Assembly: GCA_011053085.1 (NCBI GenBank)
Contig: DSBE01000175.1
Span: forward strand, 1 to 14,166
Direction: 5' to 3'
Length of the DNA stretch: 14,166 nt
Source: Chloroflexota bacterium
GTDB lineage: Bacteria > Chloroflexota > Anaerolineae > Anaerolineales > Anaerolineaceae
Numbering within the stretch: the first letter of the stretch is position 1; each line of letters starts with the position of its first letter. Both the position numbers and the translations under genes were made by a program. Of the stretch, positions 1 through 7,098 are shown piece after piece. The notes under the pieces were generated by a model, which was given only the letters and a program-made list of their open reading frames with translations, ran no database searches and was not told the DNA's origin.

Positions 1-28
1 GGCAGTGTATCTTGCTTCAGTCTGAACT

Positions 29-118
29 GGAGGGATGACCGAGCGGCCGAAGGTGCATGTCTTGAAAACATGTGTGGGTTAACGCCCACCGTGGGTTCGA
101 ATCCCACTCCCTCCGCCA
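29..118 (+). tRNA. tRNA-Ser (anticodon TGA), CCA encoded
   Basis: The 7-bp acceptor stem pairs GGAGGGA (29-35) with TCCCTCC (108-114). G115 is the discriminator base and is followed by an encoded CCA (116-118). The anticodon stem CATGT/ACATG (56-60/68-72) closes the loop CTTGAAA, which places anticodon TGA at 63-65. The T arm contains GTGGGTTCGAATCCCAC, and a long variable arm (about 73-90) is typical of class II serine tRNAs. It reads UCN serine codons. It lies 62 nt upstream of a second tRNA-Ser and probably shares its transcript. Confidence 0.97.
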
Positions 119-180
119 CAATTATTACACAAACATGGCAGTTAGCACTGCTTGCTCTTTGAAAAAACGCATTTTTTACC

Positions 181-270
181 GGGGAGGTGCCAGAGTGGTT
201 GAATGGGGCCGCCTGCTAAGTGGTTGCTGGGTGAAAAACTCAGCCGCGGGTTCGAATCCCGCCCTCCCCG
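181..270 (+). tRNA. tRNA-Ser (anticodon GCT)
   Basis: The acceptor stem pairs GGGGAGG (181-187) with CCTCCCC (263-269), with discriminator G270. The anticodon loop CTGCTAA (213-219) gives anticodon GCT at 215-217, which reads AGC/AGU codons. A long variable arm (about 225-245) and the T arm CGCGGGTTCGAATCCCG confirm a class II serine tRNA. Unlike the upstream tRNA-Ser, the 3' CCA is not encoded (the sequence reads CCT), so it must be added after transcription. An intrinsic terminator follows immediately. Confidence 0.96.
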
Positions 271-277
271 CCTGTAC

Positions 278-319
278 AAGAGGTTGTCTGTTAATCCAGA
301 CAGCCTCTTTCGATTTTTT
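278..319 (+). terminator. Intrinsic terminator of the tRNA-Ser pair
   Basis: A 13-bp hairpin pairs AAGAGGTTGTCTG (278-290) with CAGACAGCCTCTT (297-309) across a 6-nt loop, with a single G-T wobble. It is followed by T-rich sequence to 319. It begins 8 nt after the second tRNA body and would end the tRNA transcript. Confidence 0.9.
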
Positions 320-324
320 AAGCA

Positions 325-474
325 AGAGATGGTTTTCCTCGCTGATGAAGTTACTAAATCGTAAACAGCCACTTCCTCTTTGGTTACCTGCTTGCCGGTT
401 AACAGCGACACCACCACCAGCACCATAAAACTCAAAGGGATCGAAATGATGCCGGGTTGATTGAGCGGCACTGC
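325..474 (-). pseudogene. Possible C-terminal remnant of a sodium/solute symporter
   Basis: The 320-682 stretch has no intact gene. On the minus strand from about 474 to 325, one frame encodes a hydrophobic segment preceded by NQPGIISIPL and followed by a charged tail (KEEVAVYDLVTSSA). In sodium:solute symporters (SSSF family) the last membrane helix is often introduced by NPaiiSiPlgF and followed by a short E-rich tail with a VRS-like motif, so this looks like an SSSF 3' end. The frame is closed upstream by a stop at 538-540. In the other direction it reads on through the terminator and the tRNA without a natural stop, so no complete gene exists. The match is from memory of the family pattern and could be chance. 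Confidence 0.35.
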
Positions 475-588
475 TGGTGTGGCAGGATCAAGCCTGCAAC
501 ATGCCCACATATCAGGGTTCAACAGAATTGAAAACAGTTATTTTTTGCTACAGGTGATGAAAAGAGAAAAAAGGGTGTTAACACATCA

Positions 589-597
589 TGGTACAAT
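589..597 (+). promoter_or_regulatory. Candidate extended -10 promoter of the lipoprotein gene
   Basis: TGGTACAAT fits the extended -10 form TGnTAnAAT (hexamer TACAAT at 592-597). No good -35 hexamer sits 16-18 nt upstream, as is common for extended -10 promoters. The start site would be near 604, about 80 nt before the lipoprotein ATG. Confidence 0.4.
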
Positions 598-635
598 GTT
601 TACATTAAGGAGCCTTCCATAGCTCACCCCCATAA

Positions 636-647
636 GTTCTGCAGAAC
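636..647. repeat. Perfect 12-bp palindrome in the lipoprotein leader
   Basis: GTTCTGCAGAAC is a perfect dyad lying between the candidate promoter and the Shine-Dalgarno site of the lipoprotein gene. It has no loop, so it looks more like a protein-binding site than an RNA hairpin. Its GTTC-N4-GAAC order is the reverse of the Gram-positive LexA box (GAAC-N4-GTTC). No regulator can be named. Confidence 0.4.
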
Positions 648-682
648 CCAAAAGGCATATACAGAAAGAAGGAGGTGCCAGA

Positions 683-1189
683 ATGAAACCCAACAAGAAC
701 TTATTAATCGCCCTGAGTGTGATATCACTCATACTGCTGACTGCCTGCGGCTTGTTCAATTTCGCCAAGGAAGTCACCGAAGTCGCTTCCGAAATGAAGG
801 AATTTCAGGAAAGCTATGATGTAGGTCAGCCAGTTGATTCGGGCGACAAAGACGGCCCTCAACAAGTAAGTGGGCAGGATATCGATGGAGTACCCCTCTA
901 CCGCGGCGCTGTCCGCGTCGGTTACCTGCGCCAGACGATTGACGACCTCGTGTCAACCGCTGTCCAATACCTGGTTCCCGCCAGTTTTGAAGAAACGATG
1001 GATTTCTATCGTGACGAAATGAATGAGTCGGACTGGACGGTTAAATCGCAAATGGAAACCGGCGAGATGTTTATCATGGAAGCAGAAGATGAGCAAGGCG
1101 GTAAACTCACCATTTTAATTCATACTGATCATGATTATGAGGAACAATATACTTTTGTCGCCATCGGGTATGAAATTCGGGAAGAATAG
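683..1189 (+). CDS. Putative membrane-anchored lipoprotein of unknown function
   Basis: This is a 168-residue protein with a type II signal peptide: basic N-terminus (KPNKN), hydrophobic core at residues 7-20 and lipobox LLTAC, giving lipidated Cys22. It is therefore expected on the outer face of the cytoplasmic membrane. A short acidic linker (about 28-65) leads to a small alpha/beta domain (about 66-166). The pattern of that domain (GVPLYRGA, then SFEETMDFYRDEM, then DWTV) resembles small extracytoplasmic domains with a YPGA-like start and an FY-x3-L...GW core that recur in bacterial lipoproteins. I know no function for them. The start is fixed by GGAGG at 671-675, 7 nt before the ATG. It is a single gene with its own leader, it converges on the slipin operon, and the two share a terminator. 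Confidence 0.85.
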   Translation: MKPNKNLLIALSVISLILLTACGLFNFAKEVTEVASEMKEFQESYDVGQPVDSGDKDGPQQVSGQDIDGVPLYRGAVRVGYLRQTIDDLVSTAVQYLVPASFEETMDFYRDEMNESDWTVKSQMETGEMFIMEAEDEQGGKLTILIHTDHDYEEQYTFVAIGYEIREE

Positions 1190-1225
1190 TCCTCGCTTCA
1201 CCCAAATATCAAAAATAATATTGAA

Positions 1226-1255
1226 AAAACTCCCCGATTCAGGTCGGGGAGTTTT
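1226..1255. terminator. Bidirectional intrinsic terminator between convergent genes
   Basis: A 12-bp perfect hairpin pairs AAAACTCCCCGA (1226-1237) with TCGGGGAGTTTT (1244-1255) across a 6-nt loop. The GC core is flanked by A tracts on one side and T tracts on the other, so it can terminate both the lipoprotein transcript (plus) and the nfeD-slipin transcript (minus). Confidence 0.9.
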
Positions 1256-1272
1256 GATGCAACTACTATGTG

Positions 1273-2166
1273 TTACTCCTGGTGGGCTTGCTTTGCCAGG
1301 GCTGAAAGCGGCTGCGCCAGGTTCATCAGTTCAGTTGGGATGATGAACTTCGTAGACTCACCCTCACCCAGCGCCTTCAAGGCTTCCAGGTATTGCAGGG
1401 TCAGCGTCTTGCTGTCAACGCCCTGTGCCACTTTGTAGATCTCGTTCAAAGCCAGGGCAAAACCCTCTGCGCGTTGGATAGATGCTTCGCGGTCACCCTG
1501 TGATTGCAGAATAGTCGCCTGGCGTTCACCTTCAGCGCGCAGAATGGATGCCTGTTTCTCACCTTCCGCGACAGCAATCGCCGCTTCACGCTGGCCGCTG
1601 GCTTCCACAACCATCGCTCGGCGTCCACGTTCTGCCGCCATCTGGCGTGTCATCGCTTCTTCGATAGCGCGTGGCGGTACCACCTCGCGGATTTCGACTG
1701 CCATCACGCGAATACCCCAGCGATCAGTGACATCATCCAGCTTTTCGTGCAAGACCTTGTTGATCTCATCGCGTTTGGAGAGCACATCATCCAGGTCCAT
1801 CGCGCCTACTACCGCACGCAGGGTGGTGATGGCCAGCCCTCGCGCAGCACCGGTGAAGTTTTCAACTTCCAGCACGCTGCGCACCGGATCGATGACCTTG
1901 TCATACACCAAAAAGTCAATACTTACCGAAGCGTTATCAGCGGTAATACAGGTTTGCGGCGGCACATCAAAGAACACCTCGCGCAAATCAACCACCACAG
2001 CCCGGTCTAAAAACGGGATCAAGAAAATGATACCCGGCCCTTTGGCGCCAACACAGCGCCCCATGCGGAAAACCACCATACGGCGGTATTCCGGTACAAT
2101 GCGGACTGCCATCGTTAACAACACCAGGGCAATCAACACCAACAGAACAATCAAAGCAATATCCAT
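1273..2166 (-). CDS. Slipin / stomatin-like SPFH (band 7) membrane protein
   Basis: This 297-residue protein has an N-terminal membrane helix (residues 3-22), then the band 7/SPFH domain (about 23-185) with the stomatin signature GPGIIFLIPFLDR (43-55) and the conserved ITADN-SVSID stretch (74-84). An Ala/Glu/Arg-rich coiled coil follows (about 165-235) with repeated AEGEKQA, AEGERQA and QGDREA units, then a conserved C-terminal tail (KFIIPTELM). Prokaryotic slipins form large membrane-bound oligomers that organise membrane microdomains, and a partner NfeD protease is usually encoded next door, as here 29 nt upstream. The ATG at 2166 is chosen because GGAGGAA (2171-2177) sits directly before it. 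A TTG at 2184 would place the Shine-Dalgarno site inside the gene. The family call is firm, but the cellular role is unknown. Confidence 0.95.
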   Translation of the reverse strand: MDIALIVLLVLIALVLLTMAVRIVPEYRRMVVFRMGRCVGAKGPGIIFLIPFLDRAVVVDLREVFFDVPPQTCITADNASVSIDFLVYDKVIDPVRSVLEVENFTGAARGLAITTLRAVVGAMDLDDVLSKRDEINKVLHEKLDDVTDRWGIRVMAVEIREVVPPRAIEEAMTRQMAAERGRRAMVVEASGQREAAIAVAEGEKQASILRAEGERQATILQSQGDREASIQRAEGFALALNEIYKVAQGVDSKTLTLQYLEALKALGEGESTKFIIPTELMNLAQPLSALAKQAHQE

Positions 2167-2170
2167 GAGA

Positions 2171-2177
2171 TTCCTCC
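2171..2177 (-). promoter_or_regulatory. Ribosome binding site fixing the slipin start
   Basis: The minus strand reads GGAGGAA, ending 4 nt before the ATG at 2166. It lies inside the 6-codon extension from the alternative TTG at 2184, which argues against that longer start. Confidence 0.8.
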
Positions 2178-2195
2178 AAATCAACTATCTAACAA

Positions 2196-3554
2196 TTATT
2201 CACCATTCTCAGAATGGTTATTCACAATATCATTACTTACTTTTTCCCCATCCACAGGTACAACCCGCAGGCGGACACCAGACACACCTTCCACTACAAC
2301 CTGCTGACCGGCAGTGATGTTTCCTTTGCTCGAAACAGCACTCCATTCTTCCAGCCCAACCCGCACCTGTCCGCCAGGGGTCAGGTCAGTCAGGGCAATA
2401 CCGGTTTGTTTCACCAGTTTTTCTGCCCCGGCCAGCGGTGGCAACCGGAATGCCTTCAACACCGCCCGCAACACCACCAGGCTGAAGAAAACAATTAACC
2501 CCGCCATCAAGACAATCAGCCAAATGCTGACACGTACTACAGGAATAGCAGGCGAGGTCGGATTAAAGGGCGAGAAAAGCAGCAGCGAACCCAGCACAAA
2601 CGGCACCAGGCCGGCAATGGTGACGATAACCTCTGTGTCAGTCAGCAACGCCACCACAAAAAAGACCACCGACACCGCCAGCAAGGCGATCGCTGCCCAG
2701 TTGACGGGCAAGCTGCCCAGCGCCATAAAAGCGATAATGAAAGCCAGCACCGCGCCGATACCGGCGATGCTTAAACCCGGATCAGCCAACTCTGCTAACA
2801 CGAATAAGGTGCCCAACGACAGCAGCAGGTAGGCGATATTGGGTTCGGTAATCACATGGAAAAAGCGTTCGATGACATTCATCGGTTCGGTTTCAGGCAG
2901 CACCCCGCGGGTTGCCAAAATCTGACCAGCCACTTCGCGTCCATCCAGTTGATTGATCAAATCTTCAACATCTCTCGCAATCAAATCGATGACATTGATC
3001 GCCAGGGCTTCTTCCGAGGTCAGTGAAGTACTCTCACGAACCGCTTCCTCTGCCCACTCGACATTGCGGTCACGAGCGCTGGCAATCCCGCGAATCAGGG
3101 CAGCCGCATCACTGGTGACCTTTTCGGCCATCACAGCGTCCATTTCCGCGCCCAGGGCTACCGGGCTGGCTGCCCCCACATTGGTAGCCGGTGACATGGC
3201 GGCAATGTCACCCGCAATCAGGATGAACAAACCAGCAGAAGTGGCACGCGCGCCTTCCGGCGTCACGAAAACCACCGTCGGCACCGAGGAAGTCAGCAGC
3301 ATTTGCGTCATCTCGCGCATGGCGGTTTCCAATCCGCCGGGAGTGTCCAGGGTGATGATGACCAGCTGGGCATTGTTCTGCTCTGCCAGGCGCAAACCTC
3401 GCTCTAAATAGCGCGCTGAAAACGCATTAATCACCCCATCGATTTCCAGAATATAGACAGGCTGCAAGGAATCCGCTCGCATGCTCCCTGCAGGTAACAG
3501 TGAAACCAGCATCACAGCCAGAATGATGAATCCCAGCCAGGCATTTCTCTTCAT
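2196..3554 (-). CDS. NfeD-family membrane-bound ClpP-class serine protease
   Basis: At 452 residues this is the long (NfeD1b) form. A signal peptide (about 1-27) precedes a ClpP-like protease domain (about 31-215) facing outside the cytoplasm. The expected Ser/Lys dyad is visible as Ser106 in GARATSAG and Lys145 in AEKV, matching the Pyrococcus PH1510 enzyme. DTPGG (70-74) supplies the oxyanion-region glycines. Four or more membrane helices (about 238-275, 286-303, 306-328, 340-365) are followed by a C-terminal OB-fold NfeD domain (about 375-435, with LTPGGQVRVGLEEWSAVS). In archaea the partner protease cleaves the C-terminus of its stomatin, and the slipin gene follows directly here. AAGGGAG at 3561-3567 supports the start. 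The gene is first in the operon. Confidence 0.95.
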   Translation of the reverse strand: MKRNAWLGFIILAVMLVSLLPAGSMRADSLQPVYILEIDGVINAFSARYLERGLRLAEQNNAQLVIITLDTPGGLETAMREMTQMLLTSSVPTVVFVTPEGARATSAGLFILIAGDIAAMSPATNVGAASPVALGAEMDAVMAEKVTSDAAALIRGIASARDRNVEWAEEAVRESTSLTSEEALAINVIDLIARDVEDLINQLDGREVAGQILATRGVLPETEPMNVIERFFHVITEPNIAYLLLSLGTLFVLAELADPGLSIAGIGAVLAFIIAFMALGSLPVNWAAIALLAVSVVFFVVALLTDTEVIVTIAGLVPFVLGSLLLFSPFNPTSPAIPVVRVSIWLIVLMAGLIVFFSLVVLRAVLKAFRLPPLAGAEKLVKQTGIALTDLTPGGQVRVGLEEWSAVSSKGNITAGQQVVVEGVSGVRLRVVPVDGEKVSNDIVNNHSENGE

Positions 3555-3642
3555 GTAAGGCTCCCTTCTATTTGCAAACCAACTTGCTTCATTGTGAACG
3601 GCTTACTTTCAGGTTGATAATCAGGCATGATTGAAAGTATCC

Positions 3643-3704
3643 GGTATTTCTGAATTTTTTCTTTCGGTTTTCGTCAGAAATGGGTATTTCTTAATTTCAT
3701 TATA
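3643..3704 (-). promoter_or_regulatory. nfeD-slipin leader: -10 box, inverted and direct repeats
   Basis: The minus strand has a perfect TATAAT (3699-3704). The -35 region at 17 nt is poor (TTCTTT), and the spacer holds the 9-bp dyad GGGGTCCCC (3712-3720). Downstream, in what would be a leader of about 140 nt, lie an 8-bp inverted repeat ATTTCTGA/TCAGAAAT (3646-3653 and 3674-3681) and a 9-bp direct repeat GGTATTTCT (plus-strand reading) at 3643-3651 and 3683-3691, exactly 40 bp apart. The poor -35 with a dyad in the spacer suggests an activated promoter, but this is only an inference. Confidence 0.4.
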
Positions 3705-3767
3705 CCTGAGCGGGGACCCCAAAAGAATAAGAGAAACATAAAATCGCCTGAACACCGGGTTACATGT

Positions 3768-5948
3768 TCACCTGGTGATCTCATGAGCCAGCCAGTCCAC
3801 CATCTCCTGCGCACCTTCCAATGTGGGCGCTTCTGAAAATATTCGCAGCACAGGTTCTGTGCCTGAGAAGCGCAGCAACAGCCATTTATCGTTCTCAAAG
3901 ATAATTTTGGTGCCATCATCCTGGCGCAACTCCCGCACACTCCATGGAAGATCACCCCCATCGATCAATTCCGCAAGACGTTGTGGCACAATCACACGCA
4001 TTTCAGCAGTTGCCGGCAGGTTGGTTTCCACCATAGTTGCACGCCCTGTCAATTGCCAGACTTCCTCTAATAACGCCGAGATAGGCTTGTTGGTCTTTGC
4101 CACCATTTCGATCAGCAGCATACTCGCCAATATACCGTCTTTGCCACGAATATGACCGCGAATGGTCATACCGCCGCTGGATTCGCCCCCCATCAAGGCA
4201 TCATAGCGGATGATAGCATCGCCGATCCATTTGAAGCCAACCGGGGTTTCGATAGCCTCTTCACCATAATGACTGGCAAGTTTGTCCAGCAGATGCGTGG
4301 TTGCCACATTGCGTACCACCGCACCACGCAAACCCTTGTGCTCATGCAGATACCAGTAGAGCAGCAGCAAGATATCGTTTATCTCGATAAACTCACCCTG
4401 TTCATTGATCAATGCGATGCGGTCAGCGTCGCCATCCATCGCCAAACCAAGATTATATTCGCCATCACGCACATGCGCCATTAACAACCGCAAGGCATTG
4501 AGATCTGGAGCTGGTGAGCGTCCGCCAAATAAGGGGTTATGGCGTTCGTTGATAAAATTCACCCGGCAGCGGGCATCATTGAGCAGGATGCCCAGGGTCA
4601 GCCGCCCCACCCCGAACATTGGGTCAACCACCACCCGCAAGGCTGCACGTTTGATGATTTCCATATCAACGAAGGATGCTACCCGGTCGATATAAGCATT
4701 GGTATAATCGCAATAATGGATCACGTCTGCCTGGTGTGCGGTTTCAAAAGGTACCCGCACCAATCTCTGTGACGTAAGCAGATTGGCTTCCTGCTCCAGC
4801 TGGTTAGTTTCCTCTGTCATCAACAAACCACCATTGCCGTGAAAAACCTTCAAACCATTCCACTCCGGCGCGTTGTGACTGGCAGTAAAAACCATCCCGT
4901 AAGCGACGCCTGCCTCCAATGCGGCATACTCGACCAAAGGAGTCGGGGCCGCTTCGGTTAACAATTGAACAGGTACATTGTTGCCTGCAAAAATTTCCGC
5001 TGCTGCCCGCGCAGCATAGTTAGAAAGAAAGCGGTGGTCAAACCCGATCAAGACACCCCGCGCCTGTTGCCCCTCTCGCTGGATCTGGTTGGCGATTGCC
5101 TGCGACAGGCGGCGCACATTGAACATGGTGAATCCTTCACCGATGACAGCCCGCCAACCACCTGTGCCAAACTGAATCTGGTCAGACTCGTTGTGTTCCT
5201 GCCGCAAAAAATGACGCTTCTGTACAATGAAAGCTGCCCTTTCGAGGTCTTTGCGGTTGTTGATTCCCTGGATTTCATCCTGGTCATAGACCTGATAACT
5301 ACCTATATGCCAGTTTCGCAGTGAAAATTCACTGACAATCTCCGTCAAAGCCAGATCTTGCTCTGTATGACGGGCAGCCAATGCTGCCAACACCTGAAAC
5401 AAACGCGAAGATTCCACCACGTAAGCACCAAGGTTCAATTCGCGAATGGCACGCTCATAACTGCTGGCCTGTTCATGTTCCACCAGATCGTGAATACTGC
5501 CAGAATCGTTACGAATGATATGACCGTACGGATATACCTCGTCTGATATGGCAGTTAATAAAGTCAAATCTGCCCCTGTTTGTTGGTGATGATTCAGCAA
5601 ACCGCGTAATGAAACCGCGCTGAACAAAGGTGTGTCACCATAAACGATCAACAAATCGCCTGCATAGGCAGTTAAAAAAGGCTCTGACAAAGCAACCGCA
5701 TGACCGGTACCACTGGGGGTTGCCTGCTGGATATAGTGATAGGATTTTCCCAGGTGTTGTTTGAATGCCTCTGCAAAAGGTCCAACCACAAGATAGATGT
5801 CTTCATCGTTGACCAATGTCCGAATGTTATTAAGCACAGCGTCAATCACTCTCTGCTCTCCCAGTCGCTCCAAAAGGATCGGGCTGCCATCAGCGCGCAT
5901 AGATTGTGTGCCAGCCGCCAATACGATTGCCTTTAAAGTTGATTCCAT
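3768..5948 (-). CDS. Fusion: GlmU-type nucleotidyltransferase domain + phosphohexomutase
   Basis: This 726-residue two-domain enzyme begins with a nucleotidyltransferase domain (about 5-250) showing LAAG (10-13), PSGTGHA (78-84), the metal-binding YGDTPL (103-108, Asp105) and ELNLGAYVVE (170-179), as in GlmU uridylyltransferases. An alpha-D-phosphohexomutase (about 258-724) follows. It starts with FGTGGWRA (260-267) and carries the phosphoserine loop TASHN (Ser357), the metal loop DGDADR (505-510), the sugar loop GGESSGG (587-593) and the phosphate loop RFSGTEP (693-699), so it should be active. The likely role is interconverting hexose (or hexosamine) 1- and 6-phosphates, with possible activation to an NDP-sugar. 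The N-terminal signature is abnormal: after LAAG, GlmU has KGTRM and a later PK, while this protein has TQSMR and PI. Substrate specificity is not readable. AAGGAG at 5955-5960 supports the ATG, and the gene follows a hexosamine kinase by 3 nt. Confidence 0.9.
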   Translation of the reverse strand: MESTLKAIVLAAGTQSMRADGSPILLERLGEQRVIDAVLNNIRTLVNDEDIYLVVGPFAEAFKQHLGKSYHYIQQATPSGTGHAVALSEPFLTAYAGDLLIVYGDTPLFSAVSLRGLLNHHQQTGADLTLLTAISDEVYPYGHIIRNDSGSIHDLVEHEQASSYERAIRELNLGAYVVESSRLFQVLAALAARHTEQDLALTEIVSEFSLRNWHIGSYQVYDQDEIQGINNRKDLERAAFIVQKRHFLRQEHNESDQIQFGTGGWRAVIGEGFTMFNVRRLSQAIANQIQREGQQARGVLIGFDHRFLSNYAARAAAEIFAGNNVPVQLLTEAAPTPLVEYAALEAGVAYGMVFTASHNAPEWNGLKVFHGNGGLLMTEETNQLEQEANLLTSQRLVRVPFETAHQADVIHYCDYTNAYIDRVASFVDMEIIKRAALRVVVDPMFGVGRLTLGILLNDARCRVNFINERHNPLFGGRSPAPDLNALRLLMAHVRDGEYNLGLAMDGDADRIALINEQGEFIEINDILLLLYWYLHEHKGLRGAVVRNVATTHLLDKLASHYGEEAIETPVGFKWIGDAIIRYDALMGGESSGGMTIRGHIRGKDGILASMLLIEMVAKTNKPISALLEEVWQLTGRATMVETNLPATAEMRVIVPQRLAELIDGGDLPWSVRELRQDDGTKIIFENDKWLLLRFSGTEPVLRIFSEAPTLEGAQEMVDWLAHEITR

Positions 5949-5951
5949 TTT

Positions 5952-7070
5952 CTACTCCTTATCTCCAGGGCCATACTTGTGGATTATCTTTTGCAATTCA
6001 TCCCAATGGTTTTCAATCGACCTCACCAAGCCGATCTGCACCCTGGCGCGGTCAAGATTGTGATGTGAATGCTGGATCTTATAATAACAGTCACCATTAA
6101 GATAATCCGCAAGGAAGCGCAGTGCCTGTTCATAGGTTATCAGCCAGGCGCCATACACCAGTTGGTTTACTTCATCGTCGGTCAGAATGTCATTGGCCGC
6201 TGCCAGATATCCACGCGCCAAATGTTCAAAGCCTGCAACGGAAATGCCAGCTTGTTCCGCCTCTGGTTCATCTTCCTCGGTCAGCGATGCCGCGGAACGG
6301 ATCAAGTCACCGAAGTCATACAGCACACAACCCGGCATCACAGTATCCAGATCGATCACACACAGGCTTTTTCCGCTGCGCTCATCCAGCAGCACGTTAT
6401 TGATCTTGGTGTCATTGTGCGTCACCCGCAGAGGCAGCTTGCCTGAAGCCAGGCCATCCACAGCGCCTCCACAATCGTTGGCGCGTGCCAGCATAAACTG
6501 GATCTCCGCCTGCACAGCTCCCGCGCGCTGCACCGGGTCAGTACTGACCACCTGTTCAAATTGCATCAGACGCCTGGGGGTGTTGTGAAAGTCCGGGATG
6601 GTTTCATGCAGTTGTGATACAGGAAAATCATCTAATTGCGCCAGAAATCTTCCGAATGCCCACCCGGCCTCATACATCACCTGTGGATGTTCGCCGGTTT
6701 CATACGTCACCGTGCCTGAGATCAAACGGCAGGCGCGCCAATAGTTTCCATCTTCGTCGATCACAAAGTGTGCGCCATCCTTCGTCGGGACGATCGTCAA
6801 CACTTCACGGCTGACATCCCCGCCTGCTTCTTTGACCTTGCCTGCGATGTGGGCGGTGACTGCTGCCATATTTTCCATCACCTGCCATGGTTTGGTGAAC
6901 ACGTGTTGATTGATGCGCTGGACAACATAAGTATGACCGTCTGCTGGCGTGATGGTATCAACCCGATATGTATCATTGATATGGCCATTACCAAATGGCT
7001 GTATCTTCCTCACAATCCCCTCAAATGTAAACAACTGACATGCCTCGAAAAGTTTTAATGGAGCGCTCAT
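5952..7070 (-). CDS. nahK: N-acetylhexosamine 1-kinase-like (NahK/LnpB family) phosphotransferase
   Basis: This 372-residue kinase has the aminoglycoside phosphotransferase fold and closely follows bifidobacterial N-acetylhexosamine 1-kinase from end to end. It has FGNGHINDTY (26-35, nucleotide loop), TIPDFHNTP (157-165), the catalytic Brenner motif THNDTKINN (218-226, Asp220), metal-binding IDLDTVMPG (239-247), YDFGDLIR (251-258) and a C-terminal RFLADYLNGDCYY (318-330). That enzyme phosphorylates GlcNAc/GalNAc at C1 in the lacto-N-biose/galacto-N-biose pathway. The ATG at 7070 is chosen because it gives the same N-terminal length as the family. The in-frame ATG at 7100 overlaps a perfect -10 box and has no Shine-Dalgarno site. 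It is first in a two-gene operon with the nucleotidyltransferase-mutase fusion, which could use its sugar-1-phosphate product. Exact substrate (GlcNAc, GalNAc or another sugar) is not proven. Confidence 0.85.
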   Translation of the reverse strand: MSAPLKLFEACQLFTFEGIVRKIQPFGNGHINDTYRVDTITPADGHTYVVQRINQHVFTKPWQVMENMAAVTAHIAGKVKEAGGDVSREVLTIVPTKDGAHFVIDEDGNYWRACRLISGTVTYETGEHPQVMYEAGWAFGRFLAQLDDFPVSQLHETIPDFHNTPRRLMQFEQVVSTDPVQRAGAVQAEIQFMLARANDCGGAVDGLASGKLPLRVTHNDTKINNVLLDERSGKSLCVIDLDTVMPGCVLYDFGDLIRSAASLTEEDEPEAEQAGISVAGFEHLARGYLAAANDILTDDEVNQLVYGAWLITYEQALRFLADYLNGDCYYKIQHSHHNLDRARVQIGLVRSIENHWDELQKIIHKYGPGDKE

Positions 7071-7098
7071 GAAAACTATACCCACCGATTTTGGTTTC

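Noticed and set aside
158..177. AAAAAA/TTTTTT pair between the two tRNAs as a terminator
   Set aside because: The stem is A-T only with no GC core, so it is unlikely to stop transcription. The two tRNAs probably share a transcript.
233..319. CRISPR, insertion sequence or integrase attachment site near the tRNAs
   Set aside because: No direct repeat of the tRNA 3' end, no integrase or transposase frame and no regularly spaced repeats were found in the window.
72..428. Open frame running through both tRNA genes
   Set aside because: It reads across two tRNAs and a terminator, has no ribosome binding site and no recognisable protein text.
1504..2317. Long plus-strand open frames over the slipin gene
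   Set aside because: They are antisense shadows with Ser/Arg/Thr-rich, family-free sequence opposite a well-recognised gene. The same applies to antisense frames across nfeD, the mutase fusion and the kinase.
3749..3770. Hairpin TGAACA/TGTTCA after the fusion gene as a terminator
   Set aside because: The stem is only 6 bp with a 10-nt loop and no proper T tract follows on the minus strand. Read-through into nfeD cannot be excluded.
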